This document shows positions 1 through 6,933 of a stretch of DNA of 15,385 nt, one piece after another. The position numbers and the translations under genes were made by a program. Source of the stretch: CAYTSW01 sp964440605 (GTDB taxonomy: Bacteria > Planctomycetota > Phycisphaerae > Phycisphaerales > UBA1924); NCBI GenBank assembly GCA_964440605.1, contig CAYTSW010000061.1:1-15385 (forward strand), in the 5' to 3' direction. How positions within the stretch are numbered: position 1 is the first letter of the stretch; each line of letters opens with the position of its first letter. The notes beneath the pieces were generated by a model. The model made no database searches and was not told the DNA's origin. It worked only from the letters and a program-made list of their open reading frames with translations.

Positions 1-1081
1 ACTCGGCGTCCGTCATCGCCCATTTGTCCGGCAGATCCACGCCAATCTCGCCGTAGGCTCGCGCGAGCGACGACTTGACGTGCGGCGCCAGACGATTTCC
101 GGGGAACGCTTCCATCGCCGCTTCCAGCACCTCCACCGCCTCCATCGAGCGGCGTTGCCGCATCAGCCCTTCCGCCCACTCGAACGAGGTCTGCATGTAC
201 ACCTCGTCGAGACCGGATTCCGACACCCATTCGGCGTCCATCCCGCGCGTCAAGCGCATGACATCAGCAAGCACCTCCTCGCTTAGGTCGTCCAACAGGT
301 CCCACTCTTGCAAATACATCGCGTCATGAACCATCGGACGACTGATAAGGTCCAGCCGCGCCGGACTGTCGCGGAAGCGTTCGTCGTTGTGGATCTCGAG
401 ATACCCTGCAACCCGAACATCAAGATCTCTCTCGCCGTTCAGCGGGCCGTGATCGACGACGAACTGCAACGCCGAGATCTCCTCGGCCAGCGTTCCTTGG
501 TCCGATGCGCGGATGTGTTCGACCGCGCGCAGCATCGTGCTCGCGCTGTCCTCACGTCGGCCGACCGACGCGAAGTAGTGTGAGGCGTTCATCAGAAGCT
601 GGTAGCGCATGTACGGGTCGCCCGTGCTGCGGTCCGCCGCGAGCATCGCTTCCGCCGCGTCTTCGGTGCGCCCGAGCCGGATCAGCATCTCGCCCTGCAT
701 CAGCCCGTACACCACGCTCGGGCTCTTCTCAATCGCGCTGGCATCCTCCCGCCTCCCCTCCGCGGCCGCGACCCCGAACCGATGGGCGGCGTCCTCGATC
801 CTCCCGGCCTTCTTCAGCGAGTCGGCGGCACGGAAGGCAATCGACAAAGCGGCCCCCGCGGACACCTCCCGTGCCTCCTCGTACAAGCCAGCAAGGATCT
901 TCGCCTCGACTTCCGGGTCCAACTCCGGATCGATATCCACCATCCTCTGCAAGATGCCCATGACCTCGTCGGCGTCCTCCCCGCTCACGGAGTAGCTCGA
1001 CAACTGCCGACCCTGCGCCTGCTCGCCCACCCCGAGCATCAGTGATGCAATGAAGAATGCGAGGAACGCCGAGCGTCGCAT
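1..1081 (-). CDS. Exported TPR-like helical-repeat protein, N-terminal part (runs off left edge)
   Basis: This reading frame begins at ATG 1081-1079 and stays open to the left edge with no in-frame stop, so about 360 N-terminal residues are visible and the C-terminus lies outside. The start MRRSAFLAFFIASLMLGVG is a signal peptide, with cleavage probably near GEQAQG (about residues 20-24). The rest is rich in Ala, Glu, Leu and Arg and reads as helix pairs of TPR type, for example around YGLMQGEMLIRLGRTEDAAE and YMRYQLLMNASHYFASVGRR. I infer an exported solenoid protein that may scaffold other envelope proteins; no catalytic motif is visible. GAGAGG lies 8 bases before the ATG and supports this start. 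The stop of a small ORF (1096-1305) lies in the same ribosome-site region, so the two probably share a transcript. The exact family is not recognised. Confidence 0.8.
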   Translation of the reverse strand, partial: MRRSAFLAFFIASLMLGVGEQAQGRQLSSYSVSGEDADEVMGILQRMVDIDPELDPEVEAKILAGLYEEAREVSAGAALSIAFRAADSLKKAGRIEDAAHRFGVAAAEGRREDASAIEKSPSVVYGLMQGEMLIRLGRTEDAAEAMLAADRSTGDPYMRYQLLMNASHYFASVGRREDSASTMLRAVEHIRASDQGTLAEEISALQFVVDHGPLNGERDLDVRVAGYLEIHNDERFRDSPARLDLISRPMVHDAMYLQEWDLLDDLSEEVLADVMRLTRGMDAEWVSESGLDEVYMQTSFEWAEGLMRQRRSMEAVEVLEAAMEAFPGNRLAPHVKSSLARAYGEIGVDLPDKWAMTDAE

Positions 1082-1095
1082 ATGCTGTGCCTCTC

Positions 1096-1305
1096 TCACG
1101 GCCCCACCTCCGGATTTGTCCCGGCGGACGCCGGATCGCCGCCGGCGTCGCCCGTGCCGGGAACCGCAAACTTGACGAGCACGGGCTCCGGACGCCCGAA
1201 CACGCCCTCCGGCACCGCCTCCAACTCCGAAGGCCCGCCATCCACGCCATCGCACTTGGGACCGTCGCAATCGTAATCAAAGGTCGTAGGGAGCATGTTC
1301 AGCAC
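1096..1305 (-). CDS. Small acidic ORF with a DxDxDG-type motif, hypothetical
   Basis: A 69-residue frame begins at GTG 1305 or, more likely, at ATG 1296-1294 (66 residues), which has GAGAAG 8 bases upstream. It ends with TGA 15 bases before the start of the downstream exported gene, in the usual operon arrangement. Codons are mostly GC-ending. The N-terminal part contains DYDCDGPKCDGVDGG, which resembles the DxDxDG calcium loops of EF-hand, dockerin or thrombospondin type 3 segments. The C-terminal half is rich in Pro, Gly and Ala. There is no signal peptide, which is odd for a calcium-loop peptide beside an exported protein, so this could be the remnant of a longer secreted protein or a non-coding coincidence. 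Function unknown. Confidence 0.45.
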   Translation of the reverse strand: MLNMLPTTFDYDCDGPKCDGVDGGPSELEAVPEGVFGRPEPVLVKFAVPGTGDAGGDPASAGTNPEVGP

Positions 1306-1385
1306 TTCTCATTGCTATTTTCGCATCGAATGCTCCTTTGCACGCCACCAGCCACCATACTCCGATCGACTGAGACGACCCGCAG

Positions 1386-1413
1386 AGTGTACTTGAACTT
1401 CAGTCGACTCCAA
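1386..1413 (-). promoter_or_regulatory. Possible sigma-70-type promoter for the leftward operon
   Basis: Read on the minus strand, TTGGAG (1413-1408) is followed after 16 bases by TACACT (1391-1386). It sits about 90 bases before the likely ATG of the small ORF, in the AT-richer gap where a promoter is expected. The -35 match to TTGACA is only partial, so this is a weak call. Confidence 0.25.
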
Positions 1414-1670
1414 CAGATACGATGGGTTTTCACGAGACATGTTAGTAGTCATGCCGCACAACGCTCGGTAGTCGCAAGTTCCATGCGCAGGCCACCCTTC
1501 CACCGCACAAACACCGGTCGCGTCGGGCGATACCGCTGTGCGCAAGTCCTTATGTCGTCGCTTGTGTCAGCGCGTGAACGACTCGCGCAACCGCAAAAAA
1601 CGAACTTAACTTCCGCGCACGCCACCGCGTGCCTCGACGGGCCGCGCTTCGCTCGCCCGCGTTCGTCTGA

Positions 1671-1676
1671 TACGCT
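1671..1676 (+). promoter_or_regulatory. -10-like TACGCT, 6 bases before the MBL-fold gene start
   Basis: TACGCT fits TAnnnT and ends 6 bases before ATG 1683. Transcription would then start at or next to the A of the ATG, giving a leaderless mRNA. No Shine-Dalgarno sequence is present. A TTCGCT at 1648-1653 has 17-base spacing but matches the -35 consensus poorly. Confidence 0.35.
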
Positions 1677-1682
1677 CCGGAC

Positions 1683-2621
1683 ATGCCCACGCACGGACGC
1701 GCCACGGCGACGCGATCACGACGCATCGCGCCGACAATCACTCCCGCCACGCTCTGGGACCTCGATGGCTCGACCAACGCCGTCGCGCCCGTCTCCATCC
1801 GCCGGCGTGAGCCCCAACAGGCCGCCGGTGGCCTGTGCGCCACCAAATCTCGGTTCCTCGTCCTCGCCAGCTCGAGCGCCGGCAACTGTTCGCTGCTGAT
1901 CCACGGCGAGGGCCGGAACACGCGACTCACGCTCATCGACGCCGGGCTCTCGCCCATGCGCACACGCAGGGCCCTGGCCACCCTCGGGCTCACGCTCGAC
2001 CGCATCGACGAGATCGTCTTCACGCACCTCGACGCCGATCACTGCCACAAGGGCTGGATCAAGGCCCTGCCCGAGCACGCGCACTTCCGCGTCCACCGCC
2101 GCCACCGAGGTCGCGCGGGCCGCATCGGCCTCCTTGCTCGGCGGACCCTCGTCTTCGAGAACGACCCCTTCCGCCTCGCCCGCGGCATCACCGTCCGCCC
2201 CACCCTTCTCGCCCACGATGATCTCGGTGTCGCCGCCTTCCGCTTTGAGTGGAACGGCGAACACACCGCCGCGCTCGGCTACGCGACCGACCTGGGCCGC
2301 GTCACCACCGACCTGGTGCGCATGCTCGAAGGTGTCGATGTCCTCGCCATCGAGTCCAACTACTGCCCCCATCTCCAGCACGCTTCGGACCGTCCCGAGT
2401 TTCTCAAGCAGCGCATCATGAACGGCGCGGGCCATCTCTCCAACGAAGAGTGCCGCGCCGCCGTCGCTGCGATCGCCCCGCAACGCGAGCTGGTCCTCTT
2501 GCACCTCTCCCGCCAATGCAACACGCCCGAACGCGCCGCCCACTTCCACGCCGACGCGCCCTATCGGCTCACGCTCGCCCACCACGAACTGCCCACGCCA
2601 CAGATCCCGATGGCCCGCTGA
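1683..2621 (+). CDS. Metallo-beta-lactamase-fold hydrolase, WalJ/YycJ-like
   Basis: 312 residues. The core from residue 57 matches the WalJ/YycJ group: FLVLASSSAGNCSLL (58-72), TLIDAGLS (83-90), the metal loop THLDADHCHKGW (114-125), the candidate metal ligand Asp203 in ATDLG, and the family-typical ESNY (224-227), GHLSN (250-254) and HLSRQCNTP (274-282). The fold binds two metals, and WalJ-type proteins are thought to be cytoplasmic nuclease-like hydrolases tied to cell-wall or DNA metabolism; the substrate here is not visible. The metal motif reads HxDxDH rather than the usual HxHxDH, so Asp117 replaces the second His, as in ComEC-type MBL domains. About 55 basic, low-complexity residues precede the core. 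I keep ATG 1683 because no better start codon lies closer to the core and a -10-like hexamer precedes it. The gene converges on the next one with an 18-base gap. Confidence 0.8.
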   Translation: MPTHGRATATRSRRIAPTITPATLWDLDGSTNAVAPVSIRRREPQQAAGGLCATKSRFLVLASSSAGNCSLLIHGEGRNTRLTLIDAGLSPMRTRRALATLGLTLDRIDEIVFTHLDADHCHKGWIKALPEHAHFRVHRRHRGRAGRIGLLARRTLVFENDPFRLARGITVRPTLLAHDDLGVAAFRFEWNGEHTAALGYATDLGRVTTDLVRMLEGVDVLAIESNYCPHLQHASDRPEFLKQRIMNGAGHLSNEECRAAVAAIAPQRELVLLHLSRQCNTPERAAHFHADAPYRLTLAHHELPTPQIPMAR

Positions 2622-2639
2622 CCGCACGCTCGCGCACGA

Positions 2640-3449
2640 TCAGGTCGCGTCATCGTGGTACGCCATCACCGGCAGCGGGCGCTCGGCCATCATGCGCTCC
2701 TGCACCGACCGCCACGCCAACGCCGCAGAAGATGAGTCTCGGCGGACGACCGCCCCGTCCTCGATGAGCGCCGTGAGCACGGGCCGACCGGGCGGCAAGG
2801 CCGTCAACAACGGGGCCACCAGGTCCGCGACGATCCGCGCATCGGGGCCGCCCGAGGGCGGGTCGGTCTGGCGGTACACCTGCCGCGGCGCCGTCCACGC
2901 TGCTCCGAGCCCGACCCCTGCCAGCATCCCGAGCGCGTCCGCACCCGCCCCGGCCGGGCGCACGAAGAGCACCGGCTCGCCGCGACTGAGGATCGTCCCC
3001 GCCTCAGCCGCCAACACGTCGCGCGCGCCCGCTTCCACAAGCCGCTCTCCCACCGCCGACAGCTCCGGCACCACCAGTTCGTCCGAAACGACGATCCACT
3101 CGCTCCCCGCGCTGGCCGCCGCCTCCAACGCCGTCCGTGCGTCGGTGATCAGCTCCGCCAGCGCCTCAGGCAACGGCTCATGGGCCCACGCCGCGTGCAG
3201 CGTGCGGGCATGCTCCTTGATCCCGACCTCCGCACGGTCCATCGCCACCGCATGCTCCTCGCGAGCGAGTCGGTCGAGCTCGCCCAGCGCCGAGGCGATT
3301 GCATGAAGCCCGATGGCCGGGGCGACGGACGCCCGCCACGCGTCGCCCTCCCGCGTCTCGGGGAGGGCGACCGCGGTCCGGGCGAACTCGGTCCAGAATG
3401 CCAGCAGCGCGGTCCAGCTTGTGAAGTCTCGGCTTGTCGTTCCACCCAT
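2640..3449 (-). CDS. Conserved-looking protein of unknown function, 269 residues
   Basis: I do not recognise the family. The frame is open further upstream (to 3704), but that extension crosses into the sigma gene's promoter and coding region and has poor sequence. ATG 3449-3447 (MGGTTSRDFTSWTALLAFW) has AAAGGA about 9 bases upstream, which decides the start. The protein is rich in Ala, Leu and Glu, with long helices in the first half (about 20-130). An alpha/beta-like part follows, with strands such as WIVVSDELVV and PVLFVRP, and the C-terminus reads ERMMAERPLPVMAYHDDAT. There is no signal peptide and no convincing membrane segment, so it is probably cytoplasmic. It is divergent from the ECF sigma gene across a 178-base spacer and could share its control region. 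Confidence 0.7.
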   Translation of the reverse strand: MGGTTSRDFTSWTALLAFWTEFARTAVALPETREGDAWRASVAPAIGLHAIASALGELDRLAREEHAVAMDRAEVGIKEHARTLHAAWAHEPLPEALAELITDARTALEAAASAGSEWIVVSDELVVPELSAVGERLVEAGARDVLAAEAGTILSRGEPVLFVRPAGAGADALGMLAGVGLGAAWTAPRQVYRQTDPPSGGPDARIVADLVAPLLTALPPGRPVLTALIEDGAVVRRDSSSAALAWRSVQERMMAERPLPVMAYHDDAT

Positions 3450-3578
3450 TGAGGGGAATCCTTTGTGTCGATCCGGGGACTCTCGGACCCTGCTGATGTA
3501 GGGAAAACCCGAGAATGTGGGAATGATCAGTCGCCCGGGGTGCTTCGTACAAGGCCTCGAGCGCGATTGCATTGTCTT

Positions 3579-3599
3579 CCGGAGATCCTGCAACTCCGG
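3579..3599. promoter_or_regulatory. Inverted repeat CCGGAG-N9-CTCCGG upstream of the sigma gene
   Basis: A perfect 6-base inverted repeat (3579-3584 and 3594-3599) with a 9-base spacer lies in the divergent spacer. It ends 14 bases before the TACGCT hexamer and 28 bases before the sigma ATG. That position overlaps where a -35 element would lie, so an operator or an autoregulatory promoter element is plausible. It could also be chance in GC-rich DNA. Confidence 0.35.
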
Positions 3600-3613
3600 G
3601 CTGATTTGAGAGG

Positions 3614-3619
3614 TACGCT
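3614..3619 (+). promoter_or_regulatory. -10-like TACGCT, 8 bases before the sigma gene start
   Basis: TACGCT is the same hexamer seen before the MBL-fold gene. It ends 8 bases before ATG 3628, and no well-placed Shine-Dalgarno sequence is present. A transcript starting about 7 bases downstream would have a 5' leader of only 0-2 bases. Confidence 0.35.
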
Positions 3620-3627
3620 GAGACTGT

Positions 3628-4221
3628 ATGGAACGGGCCGAAGAAGTGCGTGTGATCGAAGCGGCAGCCGAGGGCGATCGCGTGGCTGCCGGCACCCTCA
3701 TCAAGGCGCATCAGGCGTCGCTCTACGCGTATATCCTGCGGTTGTCGGGCCGCCCCGACATCGCGGAGGATGTCGTTCAGGACGCCTTCGTCCGTGTGCT
3801 CACCAACCTCCACCGCTTCAACCCGAAGTATCGCTTCAGCACGTGGCTCTTCACGATCGCCAAGCGGCTCTACGTCAACGCCTGCCAGAAGCACAAGCCC
3901 ATCTACGACTCCGACACCGTCGGCGGCGTCGCGGGAGACCACTCCGAGCCTTCTGCCCCGACACTCATCGACGAGTCGCGCAACAACACCCGCGATGCCA
4001 TCGCCGTCGCCCTCGATGCTCTGACGGACGACCAGCGCGAGATCGTGGTCCTCTTTTATCAACAGGAGTGGCCCATCGCGTTGATTGCCGAATACCTCGA
4101 CATGCCCGAGGGAACGGTCAAGAGCCATCTCCATCGCGGCCGCGGCAAGATGCGTAAGGCGCTCACCGAAGCCGCCCCGCAATGCCCGGCCGCCAAGCAG
4201 TTCCTGGAGGCGATGGTCTGA
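3628..4221 (+). CDS. ECF-type RNA polymerase sigma factor
   Basis: 197 residues, a normal ECF length. Region 2 spans about residues 24-88, with the core-binding and -10-recognition helix pattern around DIAEDVVQDAFVRVLTNLHRF and FSTWLFTIAKRLYVNACQK. A linker of about 35 residues follows. Region 4 (about 126-178) has ALDALTDDQREIVVLFYQQE and the helix-turn-helix IAEYLDMPEGTVKSHLHRGR, which reads the -35 element. It directs RNA polymerase to a small regulon. The gene starts an apparent operon: the next ATG is 2 bases after its stop, and that gene encodes a single-pass membrane protein likely to hold it inactive. The inverted repeat upstream suggests autoregulation, but the target promoter sequence cannot be read from one window. 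The specific ECF group is not assigned. Confidence 0.92.
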   Translation: MERAEEVRVIEAAAEGDRVAAGTLIKAHQASLYAYILRLSGRPDIAEDVVQDAFVRVLTNLHRFNPKYRFSTWLFTIAKRLYVNACQKHKPIYDSDTVGGVAGDHSEPSAPTLIDESRNNTRDAIAVALDALTDDQREIVVLFYQQEWPIALIAEYLDMPEGTVKSHLHRGRGKMRKALTEAAPQCPAAKQFLEAMV

Positions 4222-4223
4222 CC

Positions 4224-5048
4224 ATGACGCACGACGCCTCCCAAGGCGGACACGGTCAGCATCGGAACGTCGGCGGGGAGAGGAATCACCACGACGCCGA
4301 TGCACACTGGTGGGTCGACGCCCAGCAGGACGAGTCGCTCCGCGCGCTGCGGACCGACCGCGACGCCGCCCCCGACCTCTCCAACCGCATCCTCGGCACT
4401 GTCCAGCGTCAGGGCATCTTCATCGACTCGCGCAAGCGCCGGCTCGTGCGCCTCACGCGCTGGGGCAGTGCCGCCGCCTTCGCGCTGCTGACCGGCCTGG
4501 GCATCTACACCTTCACGCGCACGCCCGTCGCCGATGTCATCAACGATGAGCCGACGCCCATCGGCGACTTGGTCGACTCGCTGCACAGCGACTCGCAACA
4601 GGTCGTGACCAGCGTGGCCCGCCGCGTACGCGGTCTGCCCGCCCAGTTGCGCGGATACGAGAACGACACCCAAGCGGGCATGCCCGCTCGGTCGACGCCC
4701 GCCCGGCCCGATCCCTTCTTGGTGAACTACGTCGCGGTCAACCGGCTCGACGTGCAGCAGGACGACACCACGTTGCTCGCCGCGGCGTGGGTCGATCGTC
4801 CGATCGGTCGGACAACCGCTCCGGTTCCGTCCCCGCACACCAAGGGGGCCATCGCTCCGACTGACGCGCCGACGCACGTCGCGATGGAGCCGGGCGTGAC
4901 GCAGGCCCTGCGCCTGGTCAACGAAGCCATGGAGCAGGCCCACACCGCCGCGTGGATCGCCCGCTACCAGCGCCATCACGCTCCCCACCCGCTGGACGAC
5001 CCCAGGGCCTTGGTTCGTCCGATCCGCGCGTCGTACCCGCGCCCGTAA
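4224..5048 (+). CDS. Single-pass membrane protein, probable anti-sigma factor
   Basis: 274 residues from ATG 4224, two bases after the sigma stop. GGAGG (4206-4210) lies 13 bases upstream, a little far. An upstream in-frame ATG at 4182 lies inside the sigma gene and lacks a ribosome site. The N-terminal part (1-78) is hydrophilic and His/Asp-rich, with the helical segment DESLRALRTDRDAAPDLSNR. One membrane helix follows (about 81-97, GSAAAFALLTGLGIYTF) after a positive stretch, RKRRLVRLTR, which places the N-terminus in the cytoplasm. The C-terminal ~175 residues would be periplasmic and look poorly ordered. The arrangement fits a transmembrane anti-sigma factor. The zinc-binding HxxxCxxC motif of the ZAS class is absent, and family assignment by sequence is not possible, so the role rests mainly on context and topology. 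Confidence 0.7.
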   Translation: MTHDASQGGHGQHRNVGGERNHHDADAHWWVDAQQDESLRALRTDRDAAPDLSNRILGTVQRQGIFIDSRKRRLVRLTRWGSAAAFALLTGLGIYTFTRTPVADVINDEPTPIGDLVDSLHSDSQQVVTSVARRVRGLPAQLRGYENDTQAGMPARSTPARPDPFLVNYVAVNRLDVQQDDTTLLAAAWVDRPIGRTTAPVPSPHTKGAIAPTDAPTHVAMEPGVTQALRLVNEAMEQAHTAAWIARYQRHHAPHPLDDPRALVRPIRASYPRP

Positions 5049-5185
5049 CCGACGGCGGCCGGACCGTTTACGCGGCTCCCATAACGCAAAATCCGTCCAA
5101 GCCCGTGCCACGAGCCGCGGCTGCACCGGTATCCCCGTGGACCCCATACCGTCGACTCGCGCCCCCCGAAACAGACTCCTCTCCC

Positions 5186-6802
5186 ATGCGCCGCTCGCCC
5201 ATTCAACTCGGCCTCGTCGTGCTTGCCTCGCTCGGATGCGTGTTCGCGCCCGCGCGGGGAGAACAGCCCGGCTCGCTGCGCGCCGCCGCGGAGCTCGCGC
5301 CCGCCGACACGTCGGTCTTCGCCGCCGTGCGCACTCCGATGGAACTGATGCGCACGCCAACGGGCGAGGCCGTGGGGCGGACGCTCGCGTCGTTCGGGCT
5401 GAACGAAACACACTTCGCGTTCGAACGCATGGCGCGAGAACTCGGGTTCAATGGGGAACACGCCGCCCGGGCGTTGCTCAGCGAACGCGTCACGCTCGTC
5501 GGGCGACCGGCGGCCGACGAGACCATGCACTGGGTCGTGGAGACCGAAGTCAGCCGCGAGGCGGTGGAGCGGATCCGCCAGCGCCTGCGGCCCGCTCCGC
5601 GCAAAGTGGCCTCGGGGCGGGCGATCCTTGCGCTGGAGCGCGGGCGGTACCACCTAGCGGTGTTCGACCGCGGGGAGCGGAGCGTGGTCGTCATCGCTGA
5701 AGCGGAAGCCGACGACCTGCTGCTCGACATCGTCCGTGCACAGTCCCGTTCTCCACGCAACCGTGGCGCGTCCGACTCGCTGGCGACGTCGGACGTTTTT
5801 CGTGTCATCGAGCGCCTCGACGCGGCGACGGACGCTTTTGTTTTCGCTCGCGATCCGTCCTGCGAACGGTCGTGGGTCGGTTTGTCGGCGCGCGTGGACG
5901 AACGCGGCGCTGCGCTGGAGATGATGGTCCAGAGCCCGACACTCACGCCCGAGGACGGGCCGTTCCGCGCCTGGTCGCACCACCAGTTCGACCGCCTCAA
6001 GGACGGCGCGATCCTGGCGGTGCTCGATCGGACCAACGAAGAGGTGCTCACGCTGCTGATCGGCGACGGCAACGAGCGCGCGGGCCTGCTCCCCTGGGAC
6101 CTCCCGCCGCAGGTCGCCGCGCTGGGCGCCCAACGCCTGGCGATGGCGGTCTACCCGGGCGGCCCGGTGGCCCCCATCGAACTGGCGTTGGCGCTGGAGA
6201 CCGATGACGTCGAGGCGATGAGCGCCGTGCTCGAGCCGGTGCTGCCAGCGCTGGTCGGTCGCGCCGACGCCTCGGGCCGCGACGCCTCCGCCCTGCCCCT
6301 GCGGGCCATGCGCACGAGCCCGGCGACGGGCGGGCCTTGGTCCTTCCTCGGCTGGAAGCGGGCGCCGTCGGTCGCCTGGAACTACCGCGTCGACGCCGCC
6401 TGCAACCCGGGGCAGCAGACCGGCTGGTGGACCATCGGCCTGGGCCCCTCGAGCGTCGAGCGCCTGAGCGACGCCGTGAGTTGCACGAACGAGCCCCGAG
6501 AGGACGAGTCACGCGTCCTGCGCCTGCCGCTGCTGACCGTCGGCGTAATCCGCCCCACGGCGTTCTCACGCGAGTTCCGCCTGGGCGAGCGCGCTCCCGA
6601 AGCCGCCGCCGTCCTCGAACAGATCGAGAGCCTGACGTGGCGCGGCGTGCGGATGCGCAGCGACCTGGCGCTGATCCAGGGCGAGTTGCGACTGAGCGAC
6701 GAACGCGTGCTCGCCGAAGAGCCTTCGGATGACGCCGGAGCCGCGAGTGAAGGTCGCGTTCAGACGATCGAGGCACGCACGGGGCGCGGCGGCGGGCGAT
6801 GA
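5186..6802 (+). CDS. Exported protein of unknown function (538 residues)
   Basis: The frame is open from 4952, but only ATG 5186 gives a signal peptide: MRRSPIQLGLVVLASLGC, then FAPARG/EQ. The sequence around Cys18 (SLGC) is not a good lipobox, so signal peptidase I cleavage is more likely. The mature part starts with LAPADTSVFAAVRTPMELM, which resembles planctomycete exported proteins of the DUF3352 kind; I hold that loosely. It has alternating helix and strand segments without an enzyme motif and a charged C-terminal tail. Three cysteines lie in the mature part (in PSCERSW, AACNPGQ and VSCTNE). It follows the anti-sigma gene by 137 bases, so it may belong to the same operon or have its own promoter. 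No Shine-Dalgarno sequence precedes it. It may be a target or sensor partner of the sigma system; that is inference. Confidence 0.75.
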   Translation: MRRSPIQLGLVVLASLGCVFAPARGEQPGSLRAAAELAPADTSVFAAVRTPMELMRTPTGEAVGRTLASFGLNETHFAFERMARELGFNGEHAARALLSERVTLVGRPAADETMHWVVETEVSREAVERIRQRLRPAPRKVASGRAILALERGRYHLAVFDRGERSVVVIAEAEADDLLLDIVRAQSRSPRNRGASDSLATSDVFRVIERLDAATDAFVFARDPSCERSWVGLSARVDERGAALEMMVQSPTLTPEDGPFRAWSHHQFDRLKDGAILAVLDRTNEEVLTLLIGDGNERAGLLPWDLPPQVAALGAQRLAMAVYPGGPVAPIELALALETDDVEAMSAVLEPVLPALVGRADASGRDASALPLRAMRTSPATGGPWSFLGWKRAPSVAWNYRVDAACNPGQQTGWWTIGLGPSSVERLSDAVSCTNEPREDESRVLRLPLLTVGVIRPTAFSREFRLGERAPEAAAVLEQIESLTWRGVRMRSDLALIQGELRLSDERVLAEEPSDDAGAASEGRVQTIEARTGRGGGR

Positions 6803-6933
6803 CGCGCATACGATCCTCCGCGCCGGCTTGAGCCGTGCCGCCCACCTTCGCACCCCCCCATCACTCTCAGACGCGCCTATCGGCCCCGAGCCGATCACGC
6901 GACCGGGCACCATCAACCCGGCGGTACATCCTC

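Larger units (their letters stand above)
1306..1682. other. Gene-free divergent spacer, less GC-rich than surroundings
   Basis: This 377-base gap separates the leftward exported-protein operon from the rightward MBL-fold gene. By eye it is clearly less GC-rich than the genes around it and contains an A6 run near 1595. I see no protein with convincing codon use. A minus-strand frame at 1315-1545 is open, but its codon use is unlike the real genes here. It holds the weak promoter at 1386-1413 and, at its right end, a TACGCT hexamer 6 bases before the ATG of the next gene. A strong AAAGGAG (1333-1339, minus) lies before a three-codon ORF, ATG-CGA-AAA-TAG, at 1326-1315. Confidence 0.6.

Noticed and set aside
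1315..1545. 76-codon minus-strand frame in the spacer
   Set aside because: Codon use is unlike the real genes here and no start signal precedes it; only its last three codons follow a good ribosome site.
1057..1899. 280-codon plus-strand frame over the left spacer
   Set aside because: It starts inside the exported TPR-like gene, crosses the AT-richer spacer and runs into the MBL-fold gene in another frame; no ribosome site or domain.
3450..3704. Upstream extension of the 269-residue minus-strand gene
   Set aside because: It would overlap the sigma start and control region, with a Ser/Arg-rich sequence; ATG 3449 has a proper ribosome site.
5186..5260. Lipoprotein signal in the 538-residue exported protein
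   Set aside because: The residues before Cys18 are SLG, lacking the aliphatic residue expected at -3; ordinary signal peptidase cleavage fits better.
4059..5411. 450-codon minus-strand frame
   Set aside because: It is antisense to the sigma, anti-sigma and exported genes; Arg-rich, no domain, crosses gene boundaries.
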